Positions 35,923-45,385 of a stretch of DNA of 64,000 bases are shown one piece after another. How positions within the stretch are numbered: the first letter of the stretch is position 1; the number at the start of each line of letters is the position of its first letter. The DNA comes from Lacrimispora sphenoides (GTDB lineage Bacteria; Bacillota; Clostridia; Lachnospirales; Lachnospiraceae). The stretch covers positions 1,922,001 to 1,986,000 of the forward strand of contig NZ_FOIP01000002.1 of NCBI RefSeq assembly GCF_900105215.1, in the 5' to 3' direction. The notes below the pieces were generated by a model. It did not search any database. It saw nothing but the letters and a program-made list of their open reading frames with translations, and was not told the origin of the DNA. The position numbers and the translations under genes are program-made.

Positions 35923-37008
35923 ATGAATCATACATTAGAAAGGCTCAATAAGCTGCAGGTTTCAACATGGAACATGCTCAAAATAAACGATACATCCGTA
36001 GCGATCGATCTTGACGGTATGCCCGCCTATGCCGGGAATCCATTGCAAAAGAATTATTCCGGGTTACAGATCAGCCGTGAACCTGCATTTGAAGTAACGG
36101 AAAATCCTCCGGCCAGCCTTCGTGATATCAAAGGATACATAGCGGCGTTCTGCAATTACCGCCTGTATATCACGATCCCGGCAGGGTTCGTAGCAAAGGA
36201 ACCGATCGTGCTGGACTTTCATCTCGACGGCAGTAACGCTTTCCTGTCGGATGAGTTGTTTATCTGCGCGGAAGCCGGAAGCAGCGCTACCATAGTGATC
36301 AGGTATGCGTCTGACGGCGGCGCAAATTGTATCCACTGCGGATATACAACGCTTCATGTAAATGCAGACGCAAATATCAGGCTGATAAAGGCGCAAAGAT
36401 TGGCGGAGAATCATACAAGCGTTGACGCAACAGAGGTAAACGTAGATACAGGGGCAGCCGCCCATGTGGTTCTGATTGAAGGAGGGGCAGAAAAATCCGT
36501 TTCCGGCTGCAGCGTCCAGTTAGCAGGAATTGGCGCATCCGCTGATTTAGACGGCGCTTATGCCGTAAACCGCGAAAGGGCGCTTGATTTCAATTACCGT
36601 ATTGAATACAAGGCCAAAAATACGCAGGGTAATATCAACGTCCGTGGCGCGCTGTTTGATAAAGCACGCAAAACTGCAAAAAGCACGCTTGATTTTCTTC
36701 CCGGTGCGGCAGGAGCAAAAGGCCGGGAAGAAGAAAGTGTAATGGTACTCGGTTCTGATACGATCAATCTTTCCGCACCGTTACTCTTGTGCGGCGAAGA
36801 TGACGTGGAAGGACAGCATGCCACCACCACCGGAAAAATTGACGAGAACAAGCTCTTTTACCTGATGAGCCGCGGTATAGAAAAAAGAGAGGCACGTAAG
36901 CTGATTGCAATGGCGTCATTCAATTCTGTTTTGGAAAAAATAGTGCCAGACAGCTTGCGGGAAGATATTTCCTTATTCATTCAGGAGGTGCTGGACAATG
37001 CGAACTAA
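35923..37008 (+). CDS. sufD: Fe-S assembly protein SufD
   Basis: A 361-residue SufD, the paralogue of SufB in the scaffold complex. It has LPGAAGAKGREEESVMVLGSD-like loop, EDDVEGQHATTTGKIDENKLFYLMSRGI and RKLIAMASFNSVLEKI, the usual C-terminal SufBD signature. It is shorter than E. coli SufD (423 residues) mainly at the N-terminus, as in many Clostridia. GAGAGGAGG precedes the ATG. Its end overlaps sufS by 11 bp. Confidence 0.95.
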   Translation: MNHTLERLNKLQVSTWNMLKINDTSVAIDLDGMPAYAGNPLQKNYSGLQISREPAFEVTENPPASLRDIKGYIAAFCNYRLYITIPAGFVAKEPIVLDFHLDGSNAFLSDELFICAEAGSSATIVIRYASDGGANCIHCGYTTLHVNADANIRLIKAQRLAENHTSVDATEVNVDTGAAAHVVLIEGGAEKSVSGCSVQLAGIGASADLDGAYAVNRERALDFNYRIEYKAKNTQGNINVRGALFDKARKTAKSTLDFLPGAAGAKGREEESVMVLGSDTINLSAPLLLCGEDDVEGQHATTTGKIDENKLFYLMSRGIEKREARKLIAMASFNSVLEKIVPDSLREDISLFIQEVLDNAN

Positions 37009-38230
37009 CTACTCAGAGGATTTTCCTCTGCTTAAAAACAGCACGGTAAACGGAAAAAGACTGGTCTATCTTGACAACGCTGCTACTACTCAAAAGCCCA
37101 CACAAGTGATTGAATCCTTGAGAAAATATTATGAACAGTACAACGCTAACCCCCATCGCGGGGCATATCCCTTAAGCGAGAAGGCAACGGAGCTTTACGA
37201 AACCGCACGGGAAAAGGTGGCGGGCTTCATAGGCGCGGGTAGTACAGAGGAAGTCGTGTTTACGAAAGGAACCACCGAATCCCTCAATCTTGTGGCTGGC
37301 ATTTATGGTATGGATGTCCTCCAGAAAAACGATGAGATTTTGATTTCCATCGCGGAACATCACAGCAATTTAATCCCATGGCAGACTGTGGCAAAAGCAA
37401 AAGGCGCACGTCTTAGGTATCTTTACACCGATGAAAACGGGAAGCTGAAACCGGAAGAAATTGCCGCGAACATCACCTCCCGGACAAGGATCGTCGCTGT
37501 CGCGCAGGTTTCTAACGTATTGGGAATCGTCAATCCGATAGGGGAAATCATCAAAAGGGCCCATGAGGCCGGCGCAGTTGTCGTTCTGGACGCGGCGCAG
37601 AGCATTCCCCATATGCCGGTCAACGCGCAGGCACTGGATGTGGATTTTCTGGCTTTTTCGGGTCATAAGCTGTATGCTCCCATGGGGATTGGCGTCTTGT
37701 ACGCAAAAAAAGAGCTTTTGAGCAAAATGCAGCCGTTGCTCTTTGGCGGCGGGATGGTGGACGATGTGAGCGAGCAGGCTGCCACCTTCACGGACGGCCC
37801 CGAGAAGTTTGAGGGCGGTACACAAAACGTGGAGGGTGCAGTTGGCCTGCACTCTGCAATTGATTACTTGGAAAATATCGGTTATAAGCAGATTGAAGAG
37901 GTTGAAAATGAGCTGACTGGGTATGCGCTTGCACAGCTTAATTCCATGCCCCATGTTACCGTTTACGGCAGGGAAAGCGGCCCTAACCGCACGGGCGTCA
38001 TTTCCTTTAATATTGACGGAGCGCATCCTCATGATGTATCGACAATACTCAGTGCGGATGGTGTGGCAATACGTTCAGGGCATCATTGCGCTCATCCGCT
38101 GATGCGGCATATGGGCGTGAACGCCACTTGCCGGGCCAGCCTGTGCTTTTACAATACCAAAGAGGATATAGATGTTTTGATAGAATCCTTATACAAGGTC
38201 AGGGAGGTGTTGAAACTTGGAACTAAATGA
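36998..38230 (+). CDS. sufS: Cysteine desulfurase SufS
   Basis: A 410-residue PLP enzyme that takes sulfur from cysteine for cluster assembly. The PLP lysine is K224 in AFSGHKLYAPMG and the persulfide cysteine is C364 in IRSGHHCAHPLM. YLDNAATTQKP near the start is the class V aminotransferase signature of group II desulfurases. It overlaps sufD upstream and sufU downstream (14 bp), so the whole set is translationally coupled. Confidence 0.97.
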   Translation: MRTNYSEDFPLLKNSTVNGKRLVYLDNAATTQKPTQVIESLRKYYEQYNANPHRGAYPLSEKATELYETAREKVAGFIGAGSTEEVVFTKGTTESLNLVAGIYGMDVLQKNDEILISIAEHHSNLIPWQTVAKAKGARLRYLYTDENGKLKPEEIAANITSRTRIVAVAQVSNVLGIVNPIGEIIKRAHEAGAVVVLDAAQSIPHMPVNAQALDVDFLAFSGHKLYAPMGIGVLYAKKELLSKMQPLLFGGGMVDDVSEQAATFTDGPEKFEGGTQNVEGAVGLHSAIDYLENIGYKQIEEVENELTGYALAQLNSMPHVTVYGRESGPNRTGVISFNIDGAHPHDVSTILSADGVAIRSGHHCAHPLMRHMGVNATCRASLCFYNTKEDIDVLIESLYKVREVLKLGTK

Positions 38231-38651
38231 GATTTATACGGAAATGATCACCGAACACAGCATATCCACAAGAAACCGCCGCCATCTGAAACAGGCCAGC
38301 GTTAGCCTGGCAGGGAAAAATCCAAGCTGCGGGGATGAAATAGAACTTGAGCTGCTGATCGACCATGGCCGGATCATGGACGCCTCCTATACCGGCACAG
38401 GCTGCGCGATTTCCCAGGCATCAGCTTCCATGATGGTTGACTTGATAAAAGGAAAGTCTCTCTCTGAGGCAAAATACCTCGCGGAGTTGTTTACCGCGAT
38501 GATACAACGTAAAACAACAAATGACAAGGACTTAGAGCCGCTTGAAGAAGCAGCCGCATTGAAAAGCATCTCTAATCTGCCCGCGCGGGTAAAGTGTGCC
38601 GCCATGCCGTGGCACACTCTTGAAACAGCCGTAGAGGTTTCTGATATTTAA
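38217..38651 (+). CDS. sufU: SufU sulfur acceptor (IscU-like)
   Basis: A 144-residue zinc protein of the IscU/NifU-N fold that takes persulfide from SufS. Zinc/cluster ligands are C38 and D40 in NPSCGDE, C63 in GTGCAISQAS and C127 in VKCAAMPW. The start is TTG at 38217, supported by GGAGG 9 nt upstream; the frame has no nearer ATG. The region between the second and third Cys is longer than in IscU, as expected for SufU. It is the last gene of the operon. Confidence 0.94.
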   Translation: MELNEIYTEMITEHSISTRNRRHLKQASVSLAGKNPSCGDEIELELLIDHGRIMDASYTGTGCAISQASASMMVDLIKGKSLSEAKYLAELFTAMIQRKTTNDKDLEPLEEAAALKSISNLPARVKCAAMPWHTLETAVEVSDI

Positions 38652-38688
38652 ATGGCAGCCTTCCAGGCGGTATGGTGCCTGAAGTGAG

Positions 38689-38720
38689 AAATGCCGCAAA
38701 CCCTTAGGTTTGCGGCATTT
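38689..38720. terminator. Terminator after sufU
   Basis: A perfect 14-bp stem AAATGCCGCAAACC / GGTTTGCGGCATTT with loop CTTA, followed by CTTTC. A wider inverted repeat (GGCAGCC at about 38654-38660 and GGCTGCC at about 38735-38741) encloses it. It lies between the convergent sufU and rsiV genes. Confidence 0.9.
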
Positions 38721-38768
38721 CTTTCTACATTCTGGCTGCCATCAGGAACTAGGTTCCAGATCTATCGC

Positions 38769-39638
38769 TTAAATTCCTGTCACGTCTTTTGGTATGGTAA
38801 ACTCCACTGCGCCCATGTATCCCGGCGCCACTTCATATTCGTCAAATACGATTACGATTTCTCCATTCTCATTAAAGTAAAAGCTTTCATCCCCGGTAAT
38901 CAGGTTAAATTCATCCACGTAATCCTCTCCCGTATTATAAAAGTACATCTTAGAATCATCCGCAGCCATCTGCTCTTCCATCTGTTTTTTGATGTTATCG
39001 CTGATCGCAGTAATGTAGTCGGCCTTATCCTTCATCAGATCCTTTAAAGACACTACATATCCTGTTCCTTTATCAATGGTAAAGATCTTTACATACTCCG
39101 CTCCGCTGGCCATGATAACGGTTGTATTGATCCGCAGGGAGAGGTACTTTTCGTTGTCTGTCACAACATCATAGCTGGAGGTCACGGAATAGTGGCCATC
39201 TCCAACCTGATCTCCTGCCACCTGTTTTTCATATTCCGCAATCAGCTGATTGGCATAGTCTTCGATGGAACGGTTAACCTTTACATTATCCTTTTCATTG
39301 ATGGAAACCTTTGGGATATCTATTTTAGCCTCATAATTATTATTGGTATCCTCAAAGGTACGGAATGTAACAACCTTTGCGATCGCGCCTAAAACCGGGA
39401 TTTCTTCCATGGCATTGGCAGTAACCGGGCTGGCATTTGCCATAATTACAATAGCTGCCATCGCTGCTGCCGCTGATATACCTGTTCTTTTTGTCATTTT
39501 CATCATCTTCGTTATCCTCTTTTCTTTTTTTGCTCTCTCAATTCCTGCCGCCACACCTGCACGGGCAGCCTCCGGCACAGGAATATTATGGTAACTATCT
39601 TTCATCCTTAACAGTTTTTCCTCATCATTGTGTTCCAT
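38769..39638 (-). CDS. rsiV: RsiV-like anti-sigma factor (DUF3298)
   Basis: A 289-residue membrane protein with a short cytosolic part (1-50), one membrane segment (about 52-72) and an outer region with DUF4163/DUF3298 character (SLRINTTVIMASGAEYVKIFTID, GTGYVVSLKDL, IVIVFDEYEVAPGYMGAVEF). In Bacillus RsiV holds SigV inactive and is degraded when it binds lysozyme. It follows the sigma factor gene by 20 bp on the same strand. Function is by family; the ligand here is not shown. Confidence 0.87.
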   Translation of the reverse strand: MEHNDEEKLLRMKDSYHNIPVPEAARAGVAAGIERAKKEKRITKMMKMTKRTGISAAAAMAAIVIMANASPVTANAMEEIPVLGAIAKVVTFRTFEDTNNNYEAKIDIPKVSINEKDNVKVNRSIEDYANQLIAEYEKQVAGDQVGDGHYSVTSSYDVVTDNEKYLSLRINTTVIMASGAEYVKIFTIDKGTGYVVSLKDLMKDKADYITAISDNIKKQMEEQMAADDSKMYFYNTGEDYVDEFNLITGDESFYFNENGEIVIVFDEYEVAPGYMGAVEFTIPKDVTGI

Positions 39639-39658
39639 AATAACTGCTCCTTTCTATC

Positions 39659-40138
39659 CTAAGTAACCTCTGGTTCCAATATGATCTTCAGTTTCTTCAG
39701 CGCCCGGTAAAGCCTGGCTTTTACGGTGCTCACGTTCATCTCCAGAATTTGAGCGATTTCTTCCAGTTTCCATTCCTCCATATATTTTAAGATCACGATT
39801 GTACGATCCTTTTCCTCTAAAGAACTTAAAAGCTCCAAGGGATCATCTTCCTTATAGCTGTCTTCATGTGGAATCTCCACCTCATCAAAGCTTACGCTTT
39901 CCTTTTTCTGCTTCCTTAAAAAGTCAATGGATGCATTTATGACGATCCGGTGAATCCAGGTCGACAGATATGTTTCTTCTTTCAGCTTCCTGCATTCCTT
40001 TATTACCCGGTATGCACTCTCCTGAACGATATCCAGAGCATCCTGTTCATTTTTTACATAGCTGTACGCAAGCCGGTAATAAGATTCATAATTTTTCAAA
40101 AGGATTCGTTCTGCCTCTTCTTCAATCTTTTGTTTCAT
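39659..40138 (-). CDS. sigV: ECF sigma factor (SigV-like)
   Basis: A 159-residue ECF sigma-70 factor. Region 2 is SYYRLAYSYVKNEQDALDIVQESAYRV and STWIHRIVINASIDFLRKQ; region 4 is RTIVILKYMEEWKLEEIAQIL and VSTVKARLYRALKKL. It is paired with an RsiV-type anti-sigma gene, so it is most like SigV, which governs lysozyme resistance in Bacillus and Enterococcus. A TGAAAC/CGTC promoter directly upstream suggests it activates its own gene. Confidence 0.92.
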   Translation of the reverse strand: MKQKIEEEAERILLKNYESYYRLAYSYVKNEQDALDIVQESAYRVIKECRKLKEETYLSTWIHRIVINASIDFLRKQKKESVSFDEVEIPHEDSYKEDDPLELLSSLEEKDRTIVILKYMEEWKLEEIAQILEMNVSTVKARLYRALKKLKIILEPEVT

Positions 40139-40169
40139 TTCTTCCTCCTCTCTGGGGTTCTATCTATTA

Positions 40170-40196
40170 GACGTATTATAACTCAAAAAAGTTTCA
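40170..40196 (-). promoter_or_regulatory. ECF-type autoregulatory promoter of sigV
   Basis: On the minus strand TGAAAC (40196-40191), TTTT, total 17-nt spacer, CGTC (40173-40170) followed by TAA. This matches the ECF pattern recognised by SigV-type factors. A TTATAAT inside the spacer could also act as a sigma-A -10. Confidence 0.7.
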
Positions 40197-40237
40197 TTAT
40201 TTACAAAAAAAGGAAAGACTTTATTTTTAATAAATAT

Positions 40238-40275
40238 AAAAAGAGCAGGGTATATAAATTCTATATACTCTGCTC
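40238..40275 (-). terminator. Terminator after sigE
   Basis: GAGCAG-G-GTATATA / TATATAC-T-CTGCTC stem (40243-40275) with 5-nt loop and, on the minus strand, a TTTTT run at 40242-40238. It lies 17 bp after the sigE stop. Confidence 0.85.
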
Positions 40276-40291
40276 TGTTAAGTTTGCCTTC

Positions 40292-41032
40292 TTACTCAAA
40301 CCGAACTATTTCTTTTTTTAACCTCTTCATAATCTTCTTTTCCAGCCTGGATATATAGGACTGGGAGATCCCCAATAGATCCGCAACTTCCTTCTGGGTC
40401 ATTTCCTCTCCTTCCTCATCTGTGAGTCCAAACCGCAGTTCTACGATCTTTCTCTCTCTTGGACTTAAACGGCTGATGGCTGTATTTAAAAGGTTCCGTT
40501 CCACCTCGGTTTCTAAATCCTTATAGATGACGTCTTCCTCTGTTCCGAGAATATCTGATAAAAGGAGCTCGTTCCCATCCCAATCCACGTTCAAAGGCTC
40601 GTCAATGGAAACCTCCATCTTGGTCTTGTTATTCCGGCGCAGGTACATGAGTATTTCATTTTCAATGCAGCGGGAGGCATAGGTGGCCAATTTAATGTTT
40701 TTATTTGGATTAAACGTATTGATTGCCTTAATGAGTCCAATGGTACCTATGGAAATTAAATCCTCCACCCCAACACTGGTATTATCAAACTTCTTCGCTA
40801 TGTATACCACAAGACGGAGATTATGTTCAATCAACTCTGATTTTGCTCTCTGATCATCATCACTGCCAAGGAGCGCAATAATCTGTGCTTCTTTTTCATT
40901 GTCCAGAGGCGGAGGAAGAATATCAGCTCCTCCTATGTAATGAACCTCCCCCTTTGACGGCATCATCAATGTTTTAAATGTTGGAATTGCCTTAAACTGG
41001 AAACGGTTTGGTACGGATACTTTTATAATCAT
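40292..41032 (-). CDS. sigE: Mother-cell sigma factor SigE precursor
   Basis: A 246-residue sporulation sigma factor made as pro-SigE. The pro-sequence is about the first 25-30 residues ([18 protein letters not shown]), ending before [15 protein letters not shown], the site cleaved by SpoIIGA. Region 2 ([51 protein letters not shown]) and region 4 ([27 protein letters not shown]) follow. The ATG at 41032 has AAGGAG 9 nt upstream; a GTG start 27 bp further up would add nine residues to the pro-sequence and is less likely. It directly follows spoIIGA. Confidence 0.96.
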   Translation of the reverse strand: MIIKVSVPNRFQFKAIPTFKTLMMPSKGEVHYIGGADILPPPLDNEKEAQIIALLGSDDDQRAKSELIEHNLRLVVYIAKKFDNTSVGVEDLISIGTIGLIKAINTFNPNKNIKLATYASRCIENEILMYLRRNNKTKMEVSIDEPLNVDWDGNELLLSDILGTEEDVIYKDLETEVERNLLNTAISRLSPRERKIVELRFGLTDEEGEEMTQKEVADLLGISQSYISRLEKKIMKRLKKEIVRFE

Positions 41033-41059
41033 AGATACTCTCTCCTTTACTTCGTTCAC

Positions 41060-41953
41060 TCACTCTTCATGCAGCAGCATCTGATATTCTCCATTTACGG
41101 ATAATGTCTTTTTGCTTACGGCCACCAGAGGCCTTTCAATCACCTTCACTTCATCCCCTTGACGTACCTCCATCTCATCCAAAAAGATTCCGGGCAGCAT
41201 GCCGTCACTTTTCCCAACGCTACCGTAGGGAATGTAGACGACCTCCGACACACTTTCGCAAAGCTCCCGGACAGCCTCATAAGTCACAACATGGACGGCC
41301 CGACGGCTTACCGGTTCATACAGTCTGTTTCCTGTATCAAGCAGAGCCGTTACTACCTTTTTCTTTCCTCTGTAATGCATGGTAACTTCATAAAAATTGT
41401 TCTTTCCCTTTAGCATGGCGGTAATCTGCCGCAGAAAGCAGCGGATTCCGAAGTAAGTACCCGCCGCAATAAAAATCAACCGGTAAAAGGGTATGGCTTT
41501 CTGACCATTTCCTCTAAGAATCTGTTCTATATAATAGCCGGCCTTCGTATGCTGATATAGGGCATCCATTATGCCTGCCGTTGTTACTGCAGCCAGATAA
41601 AGAGCACATACTGCTTTCCCTATTTCCTTTGGTCTTTTTACGTCGAAAGCCGTCATCACCATCAGGGTGCTCACCGCCAGATAGGTTATTACCATCTCAA
41701 GCCACAGGGGTAAAAATGGAAAAGCGGCAGCAAACACAGCCCAAGCTGCCCCCAAAATAGCCCCAAGAATCATTCTCCACCATATGAGACGATACTTCAT
41801 CCCCCGCCTGACAATGGATAATACCAGGAAATCCATGGCAAAATTAGTTAAGAACAACACATCAATATACAGGTTTATTTCCGTCGCCGCTTTCACCTCC
41901 CGCCCTGTACGAACATTATAGCCAGTAAGCCATTCAGAATTTGTCAAAACCAT
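41060..41953 (-). CDS. spoIIGA: Sigma-E processing protease SpoIIGA
   Basis: A membrane-bound aspartic protease that cleaves pro-SigE after a signal from the forespore. Five hydrophobic segments fill the N-terminal half, beginning LYIDVLFLTNFAMDFLVL, and the protease domain has the DTG triplet in ALLDTGNRLYEPVS. Family members usually start one or two residues before the LYIDVLFL stretch, so the first 25-28 residues from ATG 41953 may not be translated; a GTG at 41896 is the alternative, but no site is well placed for either. The gene ends 27 bp before sigE. Confidence 0.88.
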   Translation of the reverse strand: MVLTNSEWLTGYNVRTGREVKAATEINLYIDVLFLTNFAMDFLVLSIVRRGMKYRLIWWRMILGAILGAAWAVFAAAFPFLPLWLEMVITYLAVSTLMVMTAFDVKRPKEIGKAVCALYLAAVTTAGIMDALYQHTKAGYYIEQILRGNGQKAIPFYRLIFIAAGTYFGIRCFLRQITAMLKGKNNFYEVTMHYRGKKKVVTALLDTGNRLYEPVSRRAVHVVTYEAVRELCESVSEVVYIPYGSVGKSDGMLPGIFLDEMEVRQGDEVKVIERPLVAVSKKTLSVNGEYQMLLHEE

Positions 41954-42143
41954 GGGGATGATTCCAATTTTTTATCGCCTTTTTCCATCCTGCCACGGCA
42001 TTTGCCGACAGATTCTTACAGACCACACGTTCCCCTTTTGTCCATTCCTCCTCTCTTCCTGACAAATGGACAAAAATCAAAAAGGACGCTTTCTCCCATG
42101 GCTACGCAACAAAAAACAGCCGGCCACAGCATTTTCTGCCATG

Positions 42144-42180
42144 TTCGACTGTTTTTCACATTCTATTTAAGATTGTCGAT
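42144..42180. promoter_or_regulatory. Possible Spo0A boxes before spoIIGA
   Basis: TGTCGAT (42174-42180) and, in the other orientation, AGTCGAA (42150-42144) each match the 0A box TGTCGAA in six of seven positions and are 30 bp apart. Spo0A controls spoIIGA-sigE in Bacillus. They sit in the 243-bp valS-spoIIGA gap, which also holds an 11-bp inverted repeat TTTTGTCCATT (42036-42046 with 42065-42075) of unknown meaning. Confidence 0.35.
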
Positions 42181-42196
42181 TTTCCAAGATGGGGAT

Positions 42197-44839
42197 TTAA
42201 GAGAGCTGAGAAAGTCTCTCCTTTACCTGAGCCATCATCTGAGCATATTTCTCAAGCTTAGCCTTTTCCTCTTCAAGCTTGGCTGCCGGAGCCTTGCTTA
42301 CGAACTTTTCGTTGTTAAGCATGCCCTCTACACGGGCCAGCTCCTTGCTTAAGCGCTCTTCTTCCTTCTTTAAACGTTCTACTTCTTTTTCAATATCCAC
42401 CAGTTCCGCAAAAGGCATGTAGATGACTGCCTGATGAATGACCGCTGATACGGCATCGTCTGCTATGCCACTTTTATCCTTTTGTAAATAAACCTCACCG
42501 GCATAACCCAGAGTAGCGAAAAATACCTTGCTGTGTTCAAAGATATCAAGAATCTCCTGATTCTCAGAAACAACATAAACCTTTGCTTTTCTGCTGGGCG
42601 GAACATTCATGGAGGTACGTACATTCCGGATTCCTCTTACAGCTTCCTTAATGGTTTCAACCGCATGCTCATCGGTTTCAAAGTTCCATGCCTCCTTATA
42701 CTCCGGCCAGCTGGAAATCATAATGGACTCCTCTTCCTCCTGAAGATTGCAGAAGATTTCCTCGGTAAGGAATGGCATATAAGGATGAAGAAGCTTTAAG
42801 GAGTTAATAAGCACGGTTTTCAGCGTCCAGATGGCCGCTGCTTTTGTCTGATCATTATCGTCCCACAGCCTTGGCTTCACCATCTCGATATACCAATCGC
42901 AGAATTCTTCCCAGATAAAGTCATAAACCTTTTGAAGGGCGATTCCCAACTCATATTTATCCAGGTTTTCCGTTACATCTTTTGCAAGGGTGTTCGCCTT
43001 GGACAGGATCCATTTGTCCGCAATGGTAAGTTCTGAAAGCTCTGCCTTTGCTTCCGGTGCTTTCTCTATATTCATCATAATGAAACGGGAAGCATTCCAA
43101 ACTTTATTGGCAAAGTTTCTGCTTGCCTCCACTCGCTCCCAGTAGAAACGCATGTCATTGCCAGGCGCATTGCCGGTGATCAGGGTCATTCGCAGGGCAT
43201 CGGCTCCGTACTTTTCAATAACCTCCAGAGGATTGATACCGTTTCCTAAGGATTTACTCATCTTGCGGCCCTCGGAATCCCTTACCAGGCCATGCATCAG
43301 CACCGTATGGAAAGGAAGCTTTCCGGTCTGCTCGATTCCGGAAAATACCATGCGGATTACCCAGAAGAAAATAATGTCATAGCCTGTAACCAGTACATCA
43401 GTTGGATAGAAGTATTCTAAGTCCTCTGTTTTTTCCGGCCAGCCTAAGGTGGAGAAAGGCCAGAGAGCAGAGGAAAACCAGGTGTCAAGGGTATCCTCAT
43501 CCTGAGTCAGATGGGTTCCTCCGCATTTGGGGCATACGGTCGGAACTTCTTTCGATACAATGATCTCTCCGCACTGGTCACAATAATATGCCGGGATGCG
43601 ATGTCCCCACCAAAGCTGCCTGGAAATACACCAGTCACGGATATTTTCAAGCCAGTGAAGATATGACTTATCAAATCTATCCGGAACGAATTTCAGTTCT
43701 CCTGTTTTTAAAGCCTCAATTGCCGGCTTTGCCATCTCTTCCATCTTAACAAACCACTGCTGCTTTACCATCGGTTCTACGGTGGTCTTACAGCGGTCAT
43801 GGATTCCTACCGCATGGGAATGGGGAGCCACCTTTACCAAAAGCCCCAGCTCCTCAAGATCCTTCACAATGGCTTTTCTGGCCTCATAACGCTCCATGTC
43901 ATGATATTTGCTTCCCGGAAGGTTGATGGTGGCATCGTCATTCATGACATTTATTTCAGGAAGGCTGTGTCTCTTACCTACCTCAAAGTCATTGGGGTCG
44001 TGGGCCGGGGTGATCTTCACACAGCCGGTACCGAATTCCTTATCTACATAGGAATCTGCTACCACCGGTATCTCCCTGCCTGTAAGCGGAAGTTCTAACA
44101 TCTTTCCGATAAGGTCCTGATAGCGCTCATCTTCCGGATTAACTGCCACCGCAGTATCTCCAAGAAGGGTTTCCGGCCTGGTGGTTGCAATCTCCACAAA
44201 CCTGCCTTCTTCTCCTGCAATGGGATAATTGATATGCCAAAAGAAGCCATTCTGGTCCTCATGTATCACTTCCGCATCAGAAATGGAAGTCTGGCAAACC
44301 GGACACCAGTTTACGATACGGGAACCTTTATAAATATAACCTTTTTCATAGAGCTTGATAAAAACTTCCTGAACAGCTGCTGAACAGCCTTCATCCATGG
44401 TAAAACGCTCTCTGTCCCAGTCAGCAGAGGATCCCAGCTTATGAAGCTGGTTGATGATCCTGCTGCCATAATCCTTTTTCCAGTCCCAGCATTTATCCAG
44501 AAAGCCATCCCTGCCCAGTTCCTCTTTGTCAATCCCCTGCATCTTTAAGCTTTCAATGACCTTTACTTCGGTTGCAATGGCCGCATGGTCTGTACCTGGC
44601 TGCCACAGGGCCTCGTAGCCTTGCATCCTCTTAAAGCGGATCAAAATATCCTGCATGGTGTTGTCAAGTGCATGCCCCATGTGAAGCTGTCCTGTAATAT
44701 TAGGAGGCGGCATTACAATGGTAAAGGGCTTTTTATCCTTGTTTGGTTCTGCATGGAAATACTTCTTATCCAGCCATTTCTCATAAAGCTTGCCTTCAAT
44801 CCCTGCCGGATTATAGGTCTTCTCCAATTCTTTCATCAT
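42197..44839 (-). CDS. valS: Valyl-tRNA synthetase
   Basis: An 880-residue class I aminoacyl-tRNA synthetase. The HIGH motif is [16 protein letters not shown], the editing domain includes [18 protein letters not shown], and the KMSKS motif is [15 protein letters not shown] zinc-type [22 protein letters not shown] segment lies mid-protein. The C-terminus ends with the coiled-coil arm ([23 protein letters not shown]). The start is ATG at 44839 or the adjacent one at 44836, both just after AAGGAG. A longer frame runs into the T-box terminator region and is not coding. Expression should respond to uncharged tRNA-Val through the leader T-box. Confidence 0.97.
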   Translation of the reverse strand: MMKELEKTYNPAGIEGKLYEKWLDKKYFHAEPNKDKKPFTIVMPPPNITGQLHMGHALDNTMQDILIRFKRMQGYEALWQPGTDHAAIATEVKVIESLKMQGIDKEELGRDGFLDKCWDWKKDYGSRIINQLHKLGSSADWDRERFTMDEGCSAAVQEVFIKLYEKGYIYKGSRIVNWCPVCQTSISDAEVIHEDQNGFFWHINYPIAGEEGRFVEIATTRPETLLGDTAVAVNPEDERYQDLIGKMLELPLTGREIPVVADSYVDKEFGTGCVKITPAHDPNDFEVGKRHSLPEINVMNDDATINLPGSKYHDMERYEARKAIVKDLEELGLLVKVAPHSHAVGIHDRCKTTVEPMVKQQWFVKMEEMAKPAIEALKTGELKFVPDRFDKSYLHWLENIRDWCISRQLWWGHRIPAYYCDQCGEIIVSKEVPTVCPKCGGTHLTQDEDTLDTWFSSALWPFSTLGWPEKTEDLEYFYPTDVLVTGYDIIFFWVIRMVFSGIEQTGKLPFHTVLMHGLVRDSEGRKMSKSLGNGINPLEVIEKYGADALRMTLITGNAPGNDMRFYWERVEASRNFANKVWNASRFIMMNIEKAPEAKAELSELTIADKWILSKANTLAKDVTENLDKYELGIALQKVYDFIWEEFCDWYIEMVKPRLWDDNDQTKAAAIWTLKTVLINSLKLLHPYMPFLTEEIFCNLQEEEESIMISSWPEYKEAWNFETDEHAVETIKEAVRGIRNVRTSMNVPPSRKAKVYVVSENQEILDIFEHSKVFFATLGYAGEVYLQKDKSGIADDAVSAVIHQAVIYMPFAELVDIEKEVERLKKEEERLSKELARVEGMLNNEKFVSKAPAAKLEEEKAKLEKYAQMMAQVKERLSQLS

Positions 44840-44960
44840 GTTCTCCTTCCTGCTGACCGCCATATATTCCGGGCTTATTAGTATGCCCTTGGGCGGAATT
44901 GCGCTTCCAAAGCGGAGCGCTTTGTATAACAGGAAATTCCAAATAGATTTCCCAGTATAC

Positions 44961-45207
44961 AAAAAAGCCCTCTGCATCGTTGGGATGCAAAGGGCGAATC
45001 AACGCGGTACCACCTTTGTTCATATGGCAGAGCCTGCCATATCTCATATAGCCTATAACGCAGCCAAACGTGAAAGCCTACTGAATTACAAAATTTCAGC
45101 CTTCCGGTTCAGAAGCTACCTTCCGCATACACTACCTTAACCGTCTTTCAGCCGGTGAACGGTTTTCTCTTTCAGGGTTATAAGCGTACTCCTCTTCTTC
45201 TCTACCT
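44961..45207 (-). promoter_or_regulatory. T-box riboswitch leader of valS
   Basis: On the minus strand the T-box sequence AAAGGTGGTACCGCG (45017-45003) is followed by the terminator GCCCTTTGCATC / GATGCAGAGGGC (44995-44967) and TTTTTT (44966-44961). Upstream, the Stem I part carries an AGTA-type box (GAGTACG near 45196) and helices such as ACCGTT..GACGGT. Uncharged tRNA-Val should pair with the T-box bulge and favour antitermination. I could not place the specifier codon with confidence. Confidence 0.92.
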
Positions 45208-45211
45208 TTTC

Positions 45212-45315
45212 CTTGTTCTTGCCCGTGCAATTTGGGCATACAGGTATACCCGCAGGGTGTTTTCTTGTTCCTGCCCATGTTTTTTGAGCATATAGGTATA
45301 CCCGCAGGGTATTTC
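45212..45315. repeat. Tandem 52-bp two-hairpin repeat
   Basis: Two imperfect copies, 45212-45263 and 45264-45315, about 80 percent alike by eye, sit between the valS promoter and T-box Stem I. Each copy read on the minus strand has a palindromic ACCCTGCGGGTATACC part and then TGCCC (or TGCTC) - about 9 nt - GGGCA, ending GGCAGGAACAAG or GGCAAGAACAAG. The element at 59144-59188 has the same plan and end sequence. Confidence 0.75.
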
Positions 45316-45328
45316 CTTATACCATGTA

Positions 45329-45357
45329 ATGATAGTGTCTTTTTATAGTTTTGTCAA
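45329..45357 (-). promoter_or_regulatory. valS leader promoter
   Basis: TTGACA (45357-45352), 17 nt, TATCAT (45334-45329). The transcript would start near 45322 and run through the tandem repeat and T-box, about 480 nt before valS. Confidence 0.8.
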
Positions 45358-45385
45358 GTACAATACTCTTATGAATTTCAGAAAT

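Noticed and set aside
42036..42075. 11-bp inverted repeat TTTTGTCCATT as valS terminator
   Set aside because: The T runs are inside the stem, there is no T-tract after it on the minus strand and the loop is 18 nt; left as an unexplained palindrome.
44840..44977. N-terminal extension of ValS
   Set aside because: The extra 46 codons reach back to the T-box terminator and precede the AAGGAG site; the canonical N-terminus begins at [11 protein letters not shown].
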